Positions 61,513 through 64,000 of a stretch of DNA of 64,000 bases are shown in pieces (position 1 is the stretch's first letter; each line of letters begins with the position of its first letter). The notes beneath the pieces are model-generated. The model was given only the letters and a program-made list of their open reading frames with translations. It was not told where the DNA came from and did no database searches. Both the position numbers and the translations under genes were made by a program. This DNA is from Ophiocordyceps camponoti-saundersi (nom. inval.) (lineage: Eukaryota; Ascomycota; Sordariomycetes; Hypocreales; Ophiocordycipitaceae). Location of the stretch: the NCBI GenBank assembly GCA_003339415.1, contig PDHQ01000127.1, positions 29,178 to 93,177 on the forward strand, in the 5' to 3' direction.

Positions 61513-63956
61513 AGGTCCGCGGATTAGGCACGTAACTTATTAAAGATTTATTTTCGAAAATCGATAATTTAAAAAAATATATTTTAATATTTTTTTTTAT
61601 ATATTCTTTATAATAGAGTAATACTAGCAAAATAAGATACCTTTTCGAAATAGAACTTATAAGTAATAATAAGAGAGAGGGTAGGGGGGCGAGGGGAGGG
61701 GGGGTTTATATATTAAGAAACGGAGACGTGAATTTATTATAACTTAGCTAAATAAGTAAATAAAAAGATAGTATAGTAAACTAACGATATTATTATATAA
61801 ATAGTAAAAAAAAACTAATAAAACGAAACTTAGAAAAATAGCGTTTATTTTATATTTTTTAAAATATAATAATATTATAAGGCTATAAATAGCTATTTAA
61901 ATAAAAAAGAAAATAAGATTAGGATAGATTAAAGTTAGCTAATAAAAGCGTTTATATATTACGATAAATTAAATAAGATAAGATAGATAAAGCTAAGGAA
62001 AAAAAGTAAAATAAAGTAACGAAACTATTAGTTAGATTAGATTATAAATAATATAATAGTTTAGAATTAATAATTAATCGCTATACTTAATAGTAGTAAA
62101 AAAGCAGGGGAGGGTAGTTTAATAAATACTTAAGATTTTATAAAGCGATAATTAATATAAATACTTAAATAGATAAGAGGTATATTATAGTAATATAAAG
62201 TTTTTTAAAAAAGTATAATACCTCTCTTTTATTTACTTACGTATAATTATACTTTTATAATTATAGCTTTATTTTAAGGTATCTTTATTATAAAAACCGA
62301 TTTACTTAGTAGGACTTATTTTCCGGATAGGTAAATTAATAAAATCTAAGGTTTAATAGTTATATAAAGCTTTAATATTAAAAGATTTTTTTTCTTCTCT
62401 TTTTTTACGTATTAAATAAAGATACCTAAATAGTTAGAAAAGTAAATAAGTAATATAAAAAGTTATATAGGAAAGCTCGTTACTAATTATATTTAGTATT
62501 ATCGTAATTACTAAGTATATCTATAATAATATATATATAAAGCTTTAGCTAAATCTTAAAAATATAAGTAATTACGCTCCTCTCTAAAAGCGGATATATA
62601 TCGCGTAAGCGCCTTTTTAAAGTAAAGGGTTAAGATATAGCTAATAAAAGAGCGCGGCGAATTAGCAAAGTAAGAATAGGGTAATCTTTAAAAATAGATT
62701 TTTAATCTTATCTTCTTAATAATATATTAAGTAATAATATCGTTACTTTTTATTTATATAGTAATAATATAAGTAAAATATAAGAGAAGTATAGTCTTAT
62801 TAGCTTATAGAGAGTAAAAAGTAGCTTTTATTATACTAAAAGAAAAGGGCGTATTACGGAAAGGTAGCCGTACGGCGAGTAAGAGTTAAGAGAGTTAGTC
62901 CTAAAATATAAAAGAATAAATTATCTATAATTAACTAATAAATAAGTTATTTATAAAAATAAGAAAAGTATAATATAAGGCGATAATAAGATTTATAGCT
63001 TTTTTTTTTTTTATTTTTAGGAAAAATAAATATAAGTAAAAGAAAATATAAAAAAAATATAAAATATTAAATAAAGTAAAAAATATAAAATAGAAAAAAA
63101 AGAAAATAAAATACTTAGCTTATTTATAGAAAAGATAAAATATAAGGAGGAAAAGATAATAAAAAAGAGAAAAATATAATATATACCAATATAAGGGCGT
63201 TTATTAGTATAAGTATATATATATATATTAATAAGTATATTAAGGAAAGGAAAAAAAGGAGAGAGAGAAGGAATAAATAAGGGGAAGTAAGATAGAGCTA
63301 GGAAAAAATACCTATTTACTTATATAATTACCGTAAGCGAGAGAATAACGGGTGCGCGAAAAGATAAGGAGAATAGTAAGGGAGTAAAAAGAGTAGCGGG
63401 GGGGAGAGAGGGCGAGAGGGCGAGAGAGAAAATAAGGCTAAGCTATTAGATTTTTTTTTTTTCAAGGTTTTAATTAAGGGCCTTAGCCGGGGCAAATTAA
63501 GTAAAAAAGCGAATAAAAAATAAGCTTTATTTTTTTTTAGAATAAGTTTTAAAATATATAAATATATATAAAAAATAAAGTTAGAATAAAAAAGTAAGGT
63601 ATAAGGCGTAATATATAAATAAATATATAATATATAAATATATATAGTTTATTTATACGGATATTATAAAAAGCGAAACGTAAAAAGAAAGCTAAATATA
63701 TAAAAATAGCGTTTATAATAATAATAGTAATTATATAGTTAAAATATAAGAGGTAAAAAAGTATAATAAAAACTATATATAAAAAGGAAAATATAGTAAT
63801 ATAATAAAAGTAAATAGGAAAATATAAATATAATATTATTAGTACTAGAATAAGTATAATAACTAAAGTAAGTTATATTTAACCTTAACCCTATTTATAG
63901 TATTTATTATAATTTATTCTTTAAGAGGAGAGTAATTAAAAAAAGGAAAAAAAAAA
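61513..63956. other. Purine-rich, A+T-rich DNA, no recognisable gene
   Basis: Long runs of A/G on the plus strand (for example 62990-63180, 63240-63290, 63385-63435). Frames are Lys/Glu/Ile-rich by composition but stops are dense. A TATATATATATAT run lies near 63215, and TAACCTTAACCCTA near 63880 is telomere-like but too short to interpret. Confidence 0.4.
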
Positions 63957-63981
63957 AAAAGAGAGAGAGAGAGAGAGAGAG
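63957..63981 (+). repeat. (GA)n microsatellite between A-run and T-run
   Basis: About eleven GA units flanked by an A-run to the left (about 63946-63960) and a T-run to the right, at the window edge. Confidence 0.85.
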
Positions 63982-64000
63982 TATTTTTTTTTTTTTTAGT

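Noticed and set aside
63880..63893. Second telomeric array
   Set aside because: Only TAACCTTAACCCTA, less than three units; likely chance in C/T-poor DNA.
1..64000. Mitochondrial DNA (because of high A+T)
   Set aside because: No mitochondrial genes, tRNAs or rRNAs; CpA/TpG depletion, Copia/Gypsy relics and CCCTAA repeats point to nuclear RIP-altered DNA.

Overview
The window looks like a gene desert from the nuclear genome of a filamentous ascomycete (Pezizomycotina). Three signs support this: telomere-type CCCTAA units, Ty1/Copia and Ty3/Gypsy retrotransposons of fungal type, and extreme repeat-induced point mutation (RIP). Both strands are A+T dominated, CpA and TpG are almost absent (I count three in the first 600 bases), and relic reading frames are broken almost only by TAA/TAG, as expected when CAA, CAG, CGA and TGG codons are converted. 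I see no intact host gene, tRNA or rRNA, and no CRISPR array. Protein calls below come from reading relic frames by eye and allowing for C-to-T/G-to-A change. Edges of unrecognised repeats are approximate.

Layout. 1-8233: a direct-repeat pair, a ~120-bp satellite (4690-5860) and two copies of a ~620-bp MITE-like repeat, here called family M. 8234-15291: a complete but dead Copia element with 301-bp LTRs, a perfect GTAAG target duplication, and an extra antisense reading frame between RNase H and the 3' LTR. 15960-20780: the longest copy of an unresolved transposon family X. 21043-30368: a ~9.3-kb Gypsy-like element on the minus strand with 208-bp LTRs. 30385-40080: many family M copies, a segmental duplication and a 77-79-bp tandem array. 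40571-41374: a plus-strand relic gene built of six exact 38-codon repeats. 41958-43700: a minus-strand relic with a 132-codon stop-free stretch. 44914-45040: an internal telomeric array joined to a GC-rich duplicated unit, followed at 45724-45733 by an assembly gap with artefact-like flanks. 45811-48160: a relic with two 41-codon repeats. 48930-52770: two more family X fragments. 52795-56788: a second, internally deleted Copia element. 56790-64000: purine-rich relic frames, a 33-base poly(A) tract and low-complexity DNA.

Nothing here is likely to make a working protein. The window records successive insertions (Copia into older DNA, family M throughout, Gypsy beside an older Copia LTR) that were duplicated and then mutated. 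The setting fits a centromeric, subtelomeric or accessory AT-rich block. The most interesting items are the 38-residue repeat gene, the antisense frame in the Copia element, the telomere/GC-rich unit and the poly-C expansions inside family M.
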